DNA of 6,519 nt from Bacteroidales bacterium (GTDB lineage: Bacteria > Bacteroidota > Bacteroidia > Bacteroidales > VadinHA17), in the NCBI GenBank assembly GCA_025455535.1, contig JALOMM010000084.1:1-6519 (forward strand). Reading direction: 5' to 3'. The position numbers were made by a program, and so were the translations under genes. Positions 1-6,519 of this stretch are shown piece by piece. Below the pieces are notes generated by a model. It was not told the origin of the DNA. It saw nothing but the letters and a program-made list of their open reading frames with translations, and made no database searches. Position 1 is the first letter of the stretch. Each line of letters starts with the position of its first letter.

Positions 1-1001
1 ATGATATTCAGCAGCTCCCTGTGAAGATTCTTCTGATTGAGGTCATTCTGAACAAGTTCCCTCACTATCTCCCGATCCATTATCAGGTTGGCGAGCGAGA
101 TGAAACGGACCTTAATGACAAGTTTTGCCAGCCTGTAGGTAACCCTGCTGGTCCTGTAACATACCACCTGCGGAACATCGAACAGGGCGGCTTCCAGGGT
201 GGCAGTGCCTGATGCCACGAGGGCTGCCTCAGCCACAGAGAGTATTTCGTATGTGCGGTTGGTAATCACCTTCACAGGGATGGAACCCAGAACGCGCCTG
301 TACAACTCCTCCGGCAGGTGCCCCATTGCAGCAATGACAAACTGATAGTCCGGCAGACTGCGCGCTACACTCACCATGGCCGGGAGTATATGTTTTATCT
401 CCTGCTGCCTGCTGCCGGAGAGAAGTGCGATAACCGGCTTATCCTCAAGGCCCAGTGACGCCATCAGTGATTCAGGTGCAGGCGCTCCGGCACGGTAGGT
501 CTCAATCTGGTCAATGAGCGGATTACCCAGGTAATGTGCCTCGCAACCGTGTCTTGTGAAGAAATCTGTTTCAAAGGGAAAGATTATATATAACCGGTCA
601 GTAAAAGCCCTGATAAGCTTAACTCTGCCTTCGCGCCAGGCCCATAGCTTTGGAGCAATATAATAAAAAACCTTAAGTCCCAGGCCTTTAGCGTACCTCG
701 CTATCCTGAGATTAAAACCCGGGTAGTCAATCAGGATGACTACATCAGGCATCATTTCCGCCAACTGTCTCCTGCAATCAGCAAAGTTAGCCCTCACCTT
801 GCGTATGTTGACCAGCACCTCCCATGCTCCCATGAAAGCCGTTTCATTGTAGTGCTTGAGCAACACGGCCCCGGCATCCTTCATCATGTCGCCTCCCCAG
901 CACGATATCTCAGCTGCAGGGTCAGCCCTGAACAGGTTCCTCACCAGGTTTGACCCGTGAAGGTCACCGGAGGGCTCGCCTGCAATGATGAAATACCTCA
1001 T
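1..1001 (-). CDS. lpxB: Lipid-A-disaccharide synthase LpxB, C-terminus cut by window edge
   Basis: This gene has an ATG at 1001-999 and an open frame to the window edge, giving 333 residues. The family is usually about 370-380 residues, so roughly 40 C-terminal residues are missing. LpxB is a peripheral inner-membrane GT-B glycosyltransferase (family GT19). It joins UDP-2,3-diacylglucosamine to lipid X to form the lipid A disaccharide. Visible signatures are AGEPSGD at residues 7-13, DYPGFN at 92-97 (Asp92 aligns with the essential Asp of the E. coli DAPDFN motif), and the YYIAPKLWAWREGRVK stretch at 113-128. Further ones are GNPLID at 159-164, SGSR at 195-198, SGTATLEAAL at 264-273 (donor-site region), YRTS at 282-285 and SLANLI at 302-307. 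The start lies one base after the stop of the upstream small membrane gene, with no clear Shine-Dalgarno sequence, so it is probably translated by coupling. Nothing in the visible part suggests damage. The family call is very secure. Confidence 0.97.
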   Translation of the reverse strand, partial: MRYFIIAGEPSGDLHGSNLVRNLFRADPAAEISCWGGDMMKDAGAVLLKHYNETAFMGAWEVLVNIRKVRANFADCRRQLAEMMPDVVILIDYPGFNLRIARYAKGLGLKVFYYIAPKLWAWREGRVKLIRAFTDRLYIIFPFETDFFTRHGCEAHYLGNPLIDQIETYRAGAPAPESLMASLGLEDKPVIALLSGSRQQEIKHILPAMVSVARSLPDYQFVIAAMGHLPEELYRRVLGSIPVKVITNRTYEILSVAEAALVASGTATLEAALFDVPQVVCYRTSRVTYRLAKLVIKVRFISLANLIMDREIVRELVQNDLNQKNLHRELLNI

Positions 1002-1002
1002 G

Positions 1003-1299
1003 TCAGAATAATTTGATGCCGAAGACAATAAATGCCCAGATGAAGGTAATCCCCAGCACTCCCTTTGATGCCCGAAGCATATCAAAGCGGTTGAAGAAAA
1101 GGAAGATCAGAATGTTGGAGAAGACTGCCACACTCATTACCTCAGTCGTTTTCCCTGTTTCGGCAACCCTTTCAAGATACTGTACCATCGGGAGTCCGTT
1201 ACGGGTAAAAAGGAAGAAGATCAGGAACGCAATCACAGGCATTGCAATGCCGGATATGACACCTGTAATAACATTGTTGTAACGTTCGGTGATCCGCAT
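1003..1299 (-). CDS. Small three-helix integral membrane protein, function unknown
   Basis: This 98-residue protein lies between surE and lpxB. I do not recognise a named family. Three hydrophobic segments are visible, at about residues 10-32, 53-69 and 78-97. A polar loop at about 33-52 contains RNG and RVAETGKTTE, and a basic turn at 70-78 contains NRFDMLRASKG. The N-terminus (MRITERYNN) is short and charged, with no cleavable signal peptide evident. The gene starts one base after the surE stop (TGA-G-ATG) and its own stop is one base before lpxB (TGA-C-ATG), so it is the middle cistron of a coupled operon. That packing and the well-formed membrane profile argue that it is real, although an opposing frame of 89 codons also exists (1013-1282, plus strand). 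Its position suggests a link to the inner membrane or lipid A synthesis, but that is only context. Confidence 0.85.
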   Translation of the reverse strand: MRITERYNNVITGVISGIAMPVIAFLIFFLFTRNGLPMVQYLERVAETGKTTEVMSVAVFSNILIFLFFNRFDMLRASKGVLGITFIWAFIVFGIKLF

Positions 1300-1300
1300 C

Positions 1301-2077
1301 TCAGAATTTTGTCTTCAGGGTGTCGATAAAACCGTGGGCAGTCATGTCGGTCGTAACGGGTACCACTGACACGAACCCATTCTGAAGAGCCCACTCGTCA
1401 GTATCTTCCGCCTCAGGTTCATGGTTCCTGAAATAACCTGTCAGCCAGTAATAGGTCTTGCCCATCGGGTCTTTTCTCTTCTCAAACTCCTCCTGCCAGT
1501 TGCCTTTTGCCTGTCTCGCAACCCGTATCCCCTTTATCTCACCTGAGGGGAGAGCAGGTATATTGACATTAAGGCAGATGCCCTTTGGCAGAGGCTCCAG
1601 CAGAAGCATTCTGCATACCTTCCTGATATAATCTTCACATGCCGAAAAATCTGCCGTGGGAGAAAAGCTGTTCAGAGAGAATCCGACTGAAGTGATGCCA
1701 TACAGACACCCCTCCAGTGCAGCTGCCATGGTACCTGAATAGAGAACGCTCGCCGAAGCGTTTGAGCCGTGATTGATACCTGAGACTATCAGATCAGGTA
1801 TCCGTCCGAGGAGCTGGTTTATGGCCAGCTTAACTCCGTCAGTCGGGGTGCCGCTGCAGGCATATATCCGGTAACTGTCATCCTCTTCGAGCAGCTTGAC
1901 CCTTATGGGCTCCTTTACCGTCAGCGCCTGTGACATGCCACTCCTGCTCTCGGTGGCTGAGATGACCACTACCTTGCCGAATTCCTTCATGATGCCGGTA
2001 AGGGTTTTTAATCCTGCTGCATACAAGCCGTCATCGTTGGTAATAAGTATCAGCTTGTCATTCTCTTCTATGATCAT
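1301..2077 (-). CDS. surE: 5'/3'-nucleotidase SurE
   Basis: SurE is a metal-dependent cytoplasmic phosphatase that removes phosphate from nucleoside 5'- and 3'-monophosphates and is linked to stationary-phase survival in other bacteria. With the ATG at 2077 the protein has 258 residues, the usual family length. Metal-site residues are present: Asp15-Asp16 in ITNDDG (12-17), Ser46 in SRSGMSQ (44-50), and Asn102 in SGINHGSN (99-106). Other family blocks are CSGTPTDGVKLA (74-85), YSGTMAAALEG (113-123) and NVNIPALP (170-177). The C-terminal VVPVTTDMTAHGF block (238-250) is also typical. An in-frame ATG at 2146 would add 23 residues (MASVKRHKLEE...). I prefer 2077 because it puts ITNDDG close to the N-terminus, as in the family, and because a TAnnTTTG box at 2097-2104 lies inside the longer version. 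GAGAGG sits just upstream of this ATG. It is the first gene of the operon with the small membrane protein and lpxB. Confidence 0.96.
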   Translation of the reverse strand: MIIEENDKLILITNDDGLYAAGLKTLTGIMKEFGKVVVISATESRSGMSQALTVKEPIRVKLLEEDDSYRIYACSGTPTDGVKLAINQLLGRIPDLIVSGINHGSNASASVLYSGTMAAALEGCLYGITSVGFSLNSFSPTADFSACEDYIRKVCRMLLLEPLPKGICLNVNIPALPSGEIKGIRVARQAKGNWQEEFEKRKDPMGKTYYWLTGYFRNHEPEAEDTDEWALQNGFVSVVPVTTDMTAHGFIDTLKTKF

Positions 2078-2096
2078 ATGCCTCTCTGTTGAAGTG

Positions 2097-2104
2097 CAAA
2101 GATA
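2097..2104 (-). promoter_or_regulatory. Candidate Bacteroidota -7 box for the surE operon
   Basis: The minus strand reads TATCTTTG, an exact match to the Bacteroidota -7 consensus TAnnTTTG. It lies about 20 bases upstream of the ATG at 2077, which would leave a leader of roughly 13 bases. No good -33 TTTG element is found at the expected distance of about 20 bases further upstream, so the call rests on the single box and its position. If used, it rules out the longer surE start at 2146. Confidence 0.4.
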
Positions 2105-2161
2105 ACTATATTGCTCTTCTAATTTATGGCGCTTCACTGATGCCAATAACCTTTTTTGAGT

Positions 2162-2169
2162 TACTTTTG
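2162..2169 (+). promoter_or_regulatory. Candidate Bacteroidota -7 box for pheT
   Basis: The plus strand reads TACTTTTG, matching TAnnTTTG, 31 bases before the pheT ATG. Transcription would start near 2174-2177, giving an A/T-rich leader of about 25 bases without a Shine-Dalgarno sequence, which is typical of this phylum. The -33 TTTG element is not evident at the expected spacing. A TTTTTTG run at 2152-2158 is too close to serve as one. Confidence 0.4.
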
Positions 2170-2200
2170 AACCTTATAAAAATCAAAATAATTATACGGG

Positions 2201-4651
2201 ATGAAGATCTCTTACAACTGGCTCAGGGAGTATTTGAATTTCACTGCTGAAGCCGATGAGCTCTCGGCAATACTGACAAGCATAGGTCTTGAAGTTGAAG
2301 GTGTTGAAGAATGGGAATCGGTCAGGGGAGGCATGAAGGGGGTGATCATCGGGAGAGTTCTTACCTGCGAAAGGCATCCTGATGCTGACAGGCTCAGTGT
2401 CACCACGGTTGACACCGGGGGAGGCGAACCTCTTCACATCGTGTGCGGAGCGCCAAACGTTGCTGCCGGACAGGTGGTACCGGTAGCCACTGTCGGTACA
2501 ATGGTCTTCAAAGGTGATGAACGGTTCGAGATCAAGCGCTCAAAGATCAGAGGACAACTCTCCGAGGGGATGATCTGTGCGGAGGATGAGCTGGGTATTG
2601 GGACTGACCATGAAGGTATCATAGTGCTCGATCCCTCGGCAAGGATAGGTTCTCCGGCAGCAGACTATTTCGGAGTGTCACACGATACCATCTTCGAGAT
2701 CGGACTGACACCAAACCGTATTGACTGCAGCTCGCACTACGGAGTGGCACGTGATCTGGCCGCATACCTCAATCTGCAGAAACCTGTCAGAGCCAGGCTT
2801 CCTGAAGTCAGCACCTTCAGGAAAGATAAAAATGAAGGGGCCATAAAAGTAGTTGTGGAAGCAGAGGATGCATGTATAAGGTATTCGGGGCTCACCATCA
2901 GGGGTGTGACCGTCGGGCCCTCACCCGCCTGGCTGCAGAATCGCCTGAGATCGATCGGCCTTAACCCTGTAAATAATATCGTAGACATTACCAACTTCGT
3001 GCTGCATGAGACCGGCCAGCCGCTGCATGCCTTCGATGCAGCTGCGGTAAAAGGGGACAGGGTCGTCGTCAAACGCCTGCCCGACAAGACTAAGTTCGTG
3101 ACGCTCGACGGGAACGAACGTGAACTGTCATCAGCAGATCTGATGATATGCAACGAGAGCGAGGGTATGTGTATCGCAGGTGTATTCGGCGGACTGAAGT
3201 CAGGGGTGACCGGGACTACCACTTCAATCTTCCTCGAGAGCGCCACATTCAGCCCGGTCTCTGTGCGCAAAACGTCAAGACGCCATGGCCTGCAAACCGA
3301 TGCGTCATACAGGTTCGAAAGAGGAACCGACCCCGAAATGACTCTCTATGCCCTTAAGAGGGCCGCCCTGCTGATCAGGGAACATGCCGGGGGTGAGATA
3401 ACCGGCGACATAATAGATATATACCCTTCACCCGTCAGGAAAGCTGTGGTGAGACTTTCATTCGACAGGATGTACAGACTGATAGGACGAGAGATCCCGC
3501 CTGAGACTGTCAGGACGATACTCAACAGCCTCGATATCCGGATCACTGAGGAGACAAAAGAGATCCTTTCCCTTGAGATACCGGCATACAGGGTCGATGT
3601 GACACGTGAGGCTGATGTGACGGAGGAAGTTCTCAGGATATTCGGTTATAACAATATCGGCATCAGCCACGAGATGCACTCGATGCTGTCTTATACAGAG
3701 AAGCCTGACAGGGAGAAGGTGGCTGTGAATATGGCTGAGCTGCTTTCCGGTAACGGTTTTGCTGAGATCATGTGCAACTCGCTGGTCCCGGCAGCATGGT
3801 TTGAGACAACAGCAGATTTCGACCTGCCATCAATGGTACGGCTGGCCAATCCTCTCAGCAGTGACCTGAACGTGATGCGTCTGTCGCTCCTTCCCGGAAT
3901 GCTCAATACCGTCTCATGGAATATCAACAGGCAAAACAGCGATCTGAAACTCTACGAACTTGGATACGTCTACGCGAAGAGACAGGATACGAGAACACTC
4001 GAGATAACAGATAATTACAGTGAGAAACAGATACTCGCCCTCGCTGTTACCGGAAGCACTGGCAAACAGAGATGGAACAGCCCTGAGACTCACGCAGGAT
4101 TCTTCCATGTAAAGGGTTATACGGAGCTTGTGCTGTCACGGTTTGGATTCACCGAAGATGAATTATCAAAGTCTGAGGAAACATCAGGATGGTTCAGGGA
4201 AGGACTCAGGTACACAGCCGGAGGATTGGAAATCGCTTCCCTCGGTACTGTCTCAAGGAAATACCTCTCGATGTTTGACATCAGGCAGGATGTCTTTTAT
4301 GCTGAAATATACTGGGAGAATGTTCTTAAGACAATCAAACCCGGGAAAATAAAATTCAGTGAACTGCCAAGATATCCATGGGTACGCCGCGACCTGGCAC
4401 TGCTCCTGGATAAATCGGTTAAATTCAGCCAGATACGTGAACTGGCCTTCAAAACAGAACGTAATATCCTCCGTGAGGTTGACCTGTTTGATGTTTATGA
4501 AAGTGATACACTTGGACGAGATAAGAAATCATATGCCGTGAGTTTTATCCTGAGAGATGACAGGCAAACCCTCACCGACAAGAATATCGAGAAGGTCATG
4601 ACTGCACTTGCAAAAGCCTTCGAGCGGGAGTTTGGCGCGTCACTCAGATGA
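2201..4651 (+). CDS. pheT: Phenylalanyl-tRNA synthetase beta subunit PheT
   Basis: PheT is the large subunit of the cytoplasmic alpha2-beta2 enzyme that charges tRNA-Phe with phenylalanine. At 816 residues it has the full bacterial length. The N-terminus MKISYNWLREYL is characteristic and supports the start. Domains in order are an OB-fold tRNA-binding domain (about 42-155, with HPDADRLSV at 59-67, VCGAPN at 81-86 and GMICAEDELG at 123-132) and the linking stretch GLTPNRIDC (168-176). Next is the B3/B4 editing domain (about 215-395, with NPVNNIVDITNFVL at 255-268, GQPLHAFDA at 272-280 and GVFGG at 327-331). This is followed by the B5 domain (about 415-487, with DVTREADVTEEVLRIFGYNNI at 466-486, whose acidic residues bind Mg). 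The catalytic-like core spans about 495-705 (NPLSSDLNVMRLSLLPG at 550-566, YELG at 585-588). The C-terminal anticodon-binding FDX-ACB domain spans about 720-816 (PRYPWVRRDLAL at 723-734, DLFDVYES at 761-768). The alpha-subunit gene pheS is not in the window, so the two are unlinked or at least not adjacent. Confidence 0.98.
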   Translation: MKISYNWLREYLNFTAEADELSAILTSIGLEVEGVEEWESVRGGMKGVIIGRVLTCERHPDADRLSVTTVDTGGGEPLHIVCGAPNVAAGQVVPVATVGTMVFKGDERFEIKRSKIRGQLSEGMICAEDELGIGTDHEGIIVLDPSARIGSPAADYFGVSHDTIFEIGLTPNRIDCSSHYGVARDLAAYLNLQKPVRARLPEVSTFRKDKNEGAIKVVVEAEDACIRYSGLTIRGVTVGPSPAWLQNRLRSIGLNPVNNIVDITNFVLHETGQPLHAFDAAAVKGDRVVVKRLPDKTKFVTLDGNERELSSADLMICNESEGMCIAGVFGGLKSGVTGTTTSIFLESATFSPVSVRKTSRRHGLQTDASYRFERGTDPEMTLYALKRAALLIREHAGGEITGDIIDIYPSPVRKAVVRLSFDRMYRLIGREIPPETVRTILNSLDIRITEETKEILSLEIPAYRVDVTREADVTEEVLRIFGYNNIGISHEMHSMLSYTEKPDREKVAVNMAELLSGNGFAEIMCNSLVPAAWFETTADFDLPSMVRLANPLSSDLNVMRLSLLPGMLNTVSWNINRQNSDLKLYELGYVYAKRQDTRTLEITDNYSEKQILALAVTGSTGKQRWNSPETHAGFFHVKGYTELVLSRFGFTEDELSKSEETSGWFREGLRYTAGGLEIASLGTVSRKYLSMFDIRQDVFYAEIYWENVLKTIKPGKIKFSELPRYPWVRRDLALLLDKSVKFSQIRELAFKTERNILREVDLFDVYESDTLGRDKKSYAVSFILRDDRQTLTDKNIEKVMTALAKAFEREFGASLR

Positions 4652-4732
4652 AACATTTCAGAACCCGTGGAAGCAAGGTAACATCTTCAATGTACAGCCG
4701 TAAGGAGTGCGAAATATTCATTTAAGACCGAA

Positions 4733-5614
4733 ATGATGAAGAAACTGCTGGGTAGGGCCAATGACTATCTCTCTCTTGTCAAGTTCAGTCATACCGTCTT
4801 TGCCATGCCTTTTGCCCTTGTCGGGTACTTCCTCGGGACAGAGGCTGCAGGTGAGGGATTCAGCCTGAAGATCTTTCTTCTGATCATTGCCTGTATGGTG
4901 TTTGCCAGGAGTGCAGCCATGGGCTTCAACAGGTATGCCGATCACCGTTTTGACAGCATGAATCCGCGGACTGCGGGCCGCGAGATACCGGCAGGACGAA
5001 TCTCTCAGCGTCATGCGCTGGTGTTCGTAATCACCAGTTCGGTTCTCTTCATTGTTGCTGCCGGATTAATCAACAGGCTTACCCTTGTTCTGTCACCTGT
5101 TGCCCTCGCTGTCATACTCGGCTACAGCTATACCAAGAGGTTTACCCCTCTGTGTCATTTTATCCTTGGCCTCGGCCTCAGCCTTGCCCCGATAGGGGCT
5201 TATATTGCCGTCACGGGCACCTTTGCACTGCTGCCGCTGATTTATTCAGCCCTGGTGCTGACATGGGTCAGCGGGTTCGATATAATATATGCCCTCCAGG
5301 ATGATGAATTCGACCGCGAGGCCGGTCTCTACTCCATTCCCTCCGTCATGTCACGCCGCAGCGCCCTCATAATTTCAGTGCTGCTCCACGTCGTTTCTGC
5401 GTTGTTGGTGGCAGCAGCAGGACTGGCGGGCGATGGCGGTGTCATATACTGGACCGGCGCAACCCTCTTCCTCGCTCTTCTTGCATATCAGCATTCCATT
5501 GTCAGGCCCGATGACCTCAGCAGGGTTAACCTTGCTTTCGGCACAACCAATGGTATTGCCGGACTCATCTACGGTGTCATGGTCATAATTGACCTGCTGA
5601 CCGGAATATTGTAA
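4733..5614 (+). CDS. UbiA-family aromatic prenyltransferase, probable quinone biosynthesis (UbiA/MqnP-like)
   Basis: This is an integral inner-membrane prenyltransferase of 293 residues, a usual length. UbiA-family enzymes transfer a polyprenyl chain from its diphosphate to an aromatic acid in quinone synthesis. Both Asp-rich Mg-diphosphate motifs are intact: NRYADHRFD (Asn66, Asp70, Asp74) and DIIYALQDDEFD (Asp183, Tyr186, Asp190, Asp191, Asp194). About eight hydrophobic helices are visible. The N-terminal block SLVKFSHTVFAMPFALVGY (14-32), MVFARSAAMGFNR (55-67) and NPRTAGREIPAG (77-88) resemble the subgroup often labelled putative 4-hydroxybenzoate polyprenyltransferase. That subgroup includes MqnP of the futalosine menaquinone route. 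Its residues differ from MenA as I recall it. The substrate cannot be fixed from one gene. ATG codons at 4733 and 4736 are adjacent and either could start the protein. It lies 81 bases after pheT. Confidence 0.9.
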   Translation: MMKKLLGRANDYLSLVKFSHTVFAMPFALVGYFLGTEAAGEGFSLKIFLLIIACMVFARSAAMGFNRYADHRFDSMNPRTAGREIPAGRISQRHALVFVITSSVLFIVAAGLINRLTLVLSPVALAVILGYSYTKRFTPLCHFILGLGLSLAPIGAYIAVTGTFALLPLIYSALVLTWVSGFDIIYALQDDEFDREAGLYSIPSVMSRRSALIISVLLHVVSALLVAAAGLAGDGGVIYWTGATLFLALLAYQHSIVRPDDLSRVNLAFGTTNGIAGLIYGVMVIIDLLTGIL

Positions 5615-5621
5615 TTTTTTT

Positions 5622-5629
5622 TACATTTA
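5622..5629 (+). promoter_or_regulatory. Weak candidate -7 box before the GNAT-like gene
   Basis: The 32-base gap between the prenyltransferase stop and the next ATG is T-rich and holds TACATTTA, one mismatch from TAnnTTTG, about 17 bases before the ATG at 5647. No -33 element is evident at the right spacing. The gene could equally be read through from upstream. The T-tract at 5615-5622 has no convincing hairpin before it, so it is not called as a terminator. Confidence 0.2.
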
Positions 5630-5646
5630 CTACATATTCCGCCTCT

Positions 5647-6519
5647 ATGAAACTTGAACTCCGCAGTGTATCGGGCAGGGAAGAGCTCCGTACATTCATT
5701 TTTCTCCCAAAGAAGATTCACCGCAATGACCCGCACTGGCTGCCGCCTCTGTGGACTGACGAATGGGTTCTCTTTGACAAAGAGAAGAACCATGCATTCG
5801 AACATGCCGATACTGTCATGCTGATCGCCTGGCGGGGCAAAGAGGCGGTAGGGAGGATAATGGGAATAATAAGCCATCGTTACAATCAGATCAACAGGGA
5901 GAAACACGGCCGTTTCTGCTTCATGGAATGCTACAATGACCGGGAGGTCTTCAGCGCACTTATCAACGCCGTTGAAGAGTGGGCAAGGAAAAAGGGAATG
6001 ACAGCAATAGTCGGGCCCCTGGGCTTCTCCGACAAAGATCCGCAGGGTTTTCAGATCGAAGGATTTGACGTCCCGTCTGTAATGACATCTGTCTCTAACC
6101 TCCCCTATCTCCCCGAACTGCTGGGCGAGGCGGGCTATGTAAAAAAGAAGGATATCCTGAGCTTCCACGCCCCTATCCCCCGCCAACTGCCTGAATTATA
6201 CGTCAAAATCTTTGAACGGGTCGCCCACAGGCCTGACCTGAAACTTATCGAATTCAGGTCAAGGAAGGAGATAAGGCCATACATTATCGATGTCCTTGAG
6301 CTGATGAATGAGACCTTCGCTGAGATATACGGGTTCGTGCCGCTCACCGACCAGGAAAAAATGGAGTTCGCAAACCGTTACCTTCCATTGCTCAATCCTG
6401 AATTTATAAAGATAGTAGCAAACAGCCAGGGTACCCTGGTGGGCTTCGCAATAGGGATGCCCGACCTGAGCAGCGGGATAAAGAGGTCCGGGGGATACCT
6501 GTACCCGTTCGGCCTGTTC
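5647..6519 (+). CDS. GNAT-like acyltransferase-superfamily protein (YghO-type), C-terminus cut by window edge
   Basis: The ATG at 5647 opens a frame of 291 residues that runs off the right edge. Proteins of this type are usually about 370-390 residues, so some 80-100 are missing. Recognisable blocks are NDPHWLPPLW (27-36), KNHAFEHAD (47-55), and AWRGKEAVGRIMGI (61-74), the beta-strand and P-loop-like part of a GNAT fold. Others are VEEWARKKGM (109-118), GPLGFSDKDPQGFQIEGFD (123-141), PYLPELLGEAGY (153-164), VPLTDQEK (231-238), and GTLVGFAIGMPDLS (262-275), which begins the second GNAT-like half. These match a family usually annotated as hypothetical or GNAT N-acetyltransferase, related to E. 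coli YghO. As I recall, the bacterial ceramide synthase of Caulobacter belongs to a similar group, so N-acylation of a sphingoid base is a candidate role but not demonstrated. No signal peptide or membrane helix is evident. The minus-strand frame across this region is a shadow. Confidence 0.85.
   Translation, partial: MKLELRSVSGREELRTFIFLPKKIHRNDPHWLPPLWTDEWVLFDKEKNHAFEHADTVMLIAWRGKEAVGRIMGIISHRYNQINREKHGRFCFMECYNDREVFSALINAVEEWARKKGMTAIVGPLGFSDKDPQGFQIEGFDVPSVMTSVSNLPYLPELLGEAGYVKKKDILSFHAPIPRQLPELYVKIFERVAHRPDLKLIEFRSRKEIRPYIIDVLELMNETFAEIYGFVPLTDQEKMEFANRYLPLLNPEFIKIVANSQGTLVGFAIGMPDLSSGIKRSGGYLYPFGLF

Larger units (their letters stand above)
2078..2200. other. Divergent intergenic region between surE and pheT
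   Basis: This 123-base AT-rich region separates the heads of the minus-strand surE operon and the plus-strand pheT unit. It contains homopolymer-like tracts (a run of T at 2152-2157, and an A/T-rich stretch at 2170-2195 just before pheT). It has one TAnnTTTG box on each strand, listed separately. I saw no convincing hairpin, T-box leader or tRNA-like element. The distance to pheT leaves only a short leader, so attenuation of the kind seen upstream of some tRNA-synthetase genes is unlikely here. Confidence 0.7.

Noticed and set aside
1013..1282. 89-codon plus-strand frame opposite the small membrane gene
   Set aside because: The minus-strand frame has three clean hydrophobic helices and exact operon junctions. 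The plus frame is a basic, featureless translation with no operon context.
2078..2146. N-terminal extension of SurE to an ATG at 2146
   Set aside because: The extra 23 residues precede the conserved ITNDDG start of the family, and a TAnnTTTG box lies within them. The 2077 start gives normal family length.
2737..3270. 177-codon minus-strand frame inside pheT
   Set aside because: It lies entirely opposite the conserved B3/B4 domain of PheT. Its low-complexity Ser/Thr/Pro composition is typical of an antisense shadow.
4701..4707. TAAGGAG as a Shine-Dalgarno site
   Set aside because: It is about 25 bases before the ATG at 4733, and no suitable ATG, GTG or TTG lies 5-9 bases downstream. Other genes in the window do not rely on such sites.
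5612..5622. T-tract after the prenyltransferase as a rho-independent terminator
   Set aside because: No stable GC-rich inverted repeat precedes the T run, so the hairpin part of a terminator is missing.
5569..6186. 205-codon minus-strand frame opposite the GNAT-like gene
   Set aside because: Its translation has no recognisable domain and is Cys/His/Pro-rich in an antisense-like way. The plus-strand frame carries clear family motifs over the same bases.

Overview
The window looks like chromosomal core sequence from a Bacteroidota member, probably a Bacteroidales-like lineage with GC near 50%. The reasons are the surE - small membrane protein - lpxB cluster, intergenic boxes of the Bacteroidota -7 type (TAnnTTTG), starts without Shine-Dalgarno sequences, and Bacteroidota-like protein motifs. 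This placement is an inference from sequence character. No phage, insertion sequence, CRISPR array, tRNA or rRNA was recognised.

Left part (1-2077, minus strand): a tightly packed operon read right to left. It runs surE (nucleotidase), then a 98-residue three-helix membrane protein of unknown function, then lpxB (lipid A disaccharide synthase, cut by the left edge). Each stop codon is followed by a single base and then the next ATG, so the three are probably translationally coupled.

Centre (2078-2200): a 123-base AT-rich divergent intergenic region. It carries one TAnnTTTG-type box for each direction, one for the surE operon and one for pheT.

Right part (2201-6519, plus strand): pheT (complete phenylalanyl-tRNA synthetase beta subunit) is followed after 81 bases by a UbiA-family prenyltransferase, probably for quinone synthesis. 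After a further 32 bases comes a GNAT-like protein of the YghO-type family, cut by the right edge. The spacing allows one transcription unit, but the T-rich 32-base gap could hold a separate start.

The genes serve housekeeping roles: outer-membrane lipid A, nucleotide turnover, translation, respiratory quinone, and possibly membrane lipid acylation. I found no clear new defence or mobile system. The least explained items are the small membrane protein inside the surE-lpxB operon and the GNAT-like protein at the right edge, which may be a sphingolipid-type N-acyltransferase.
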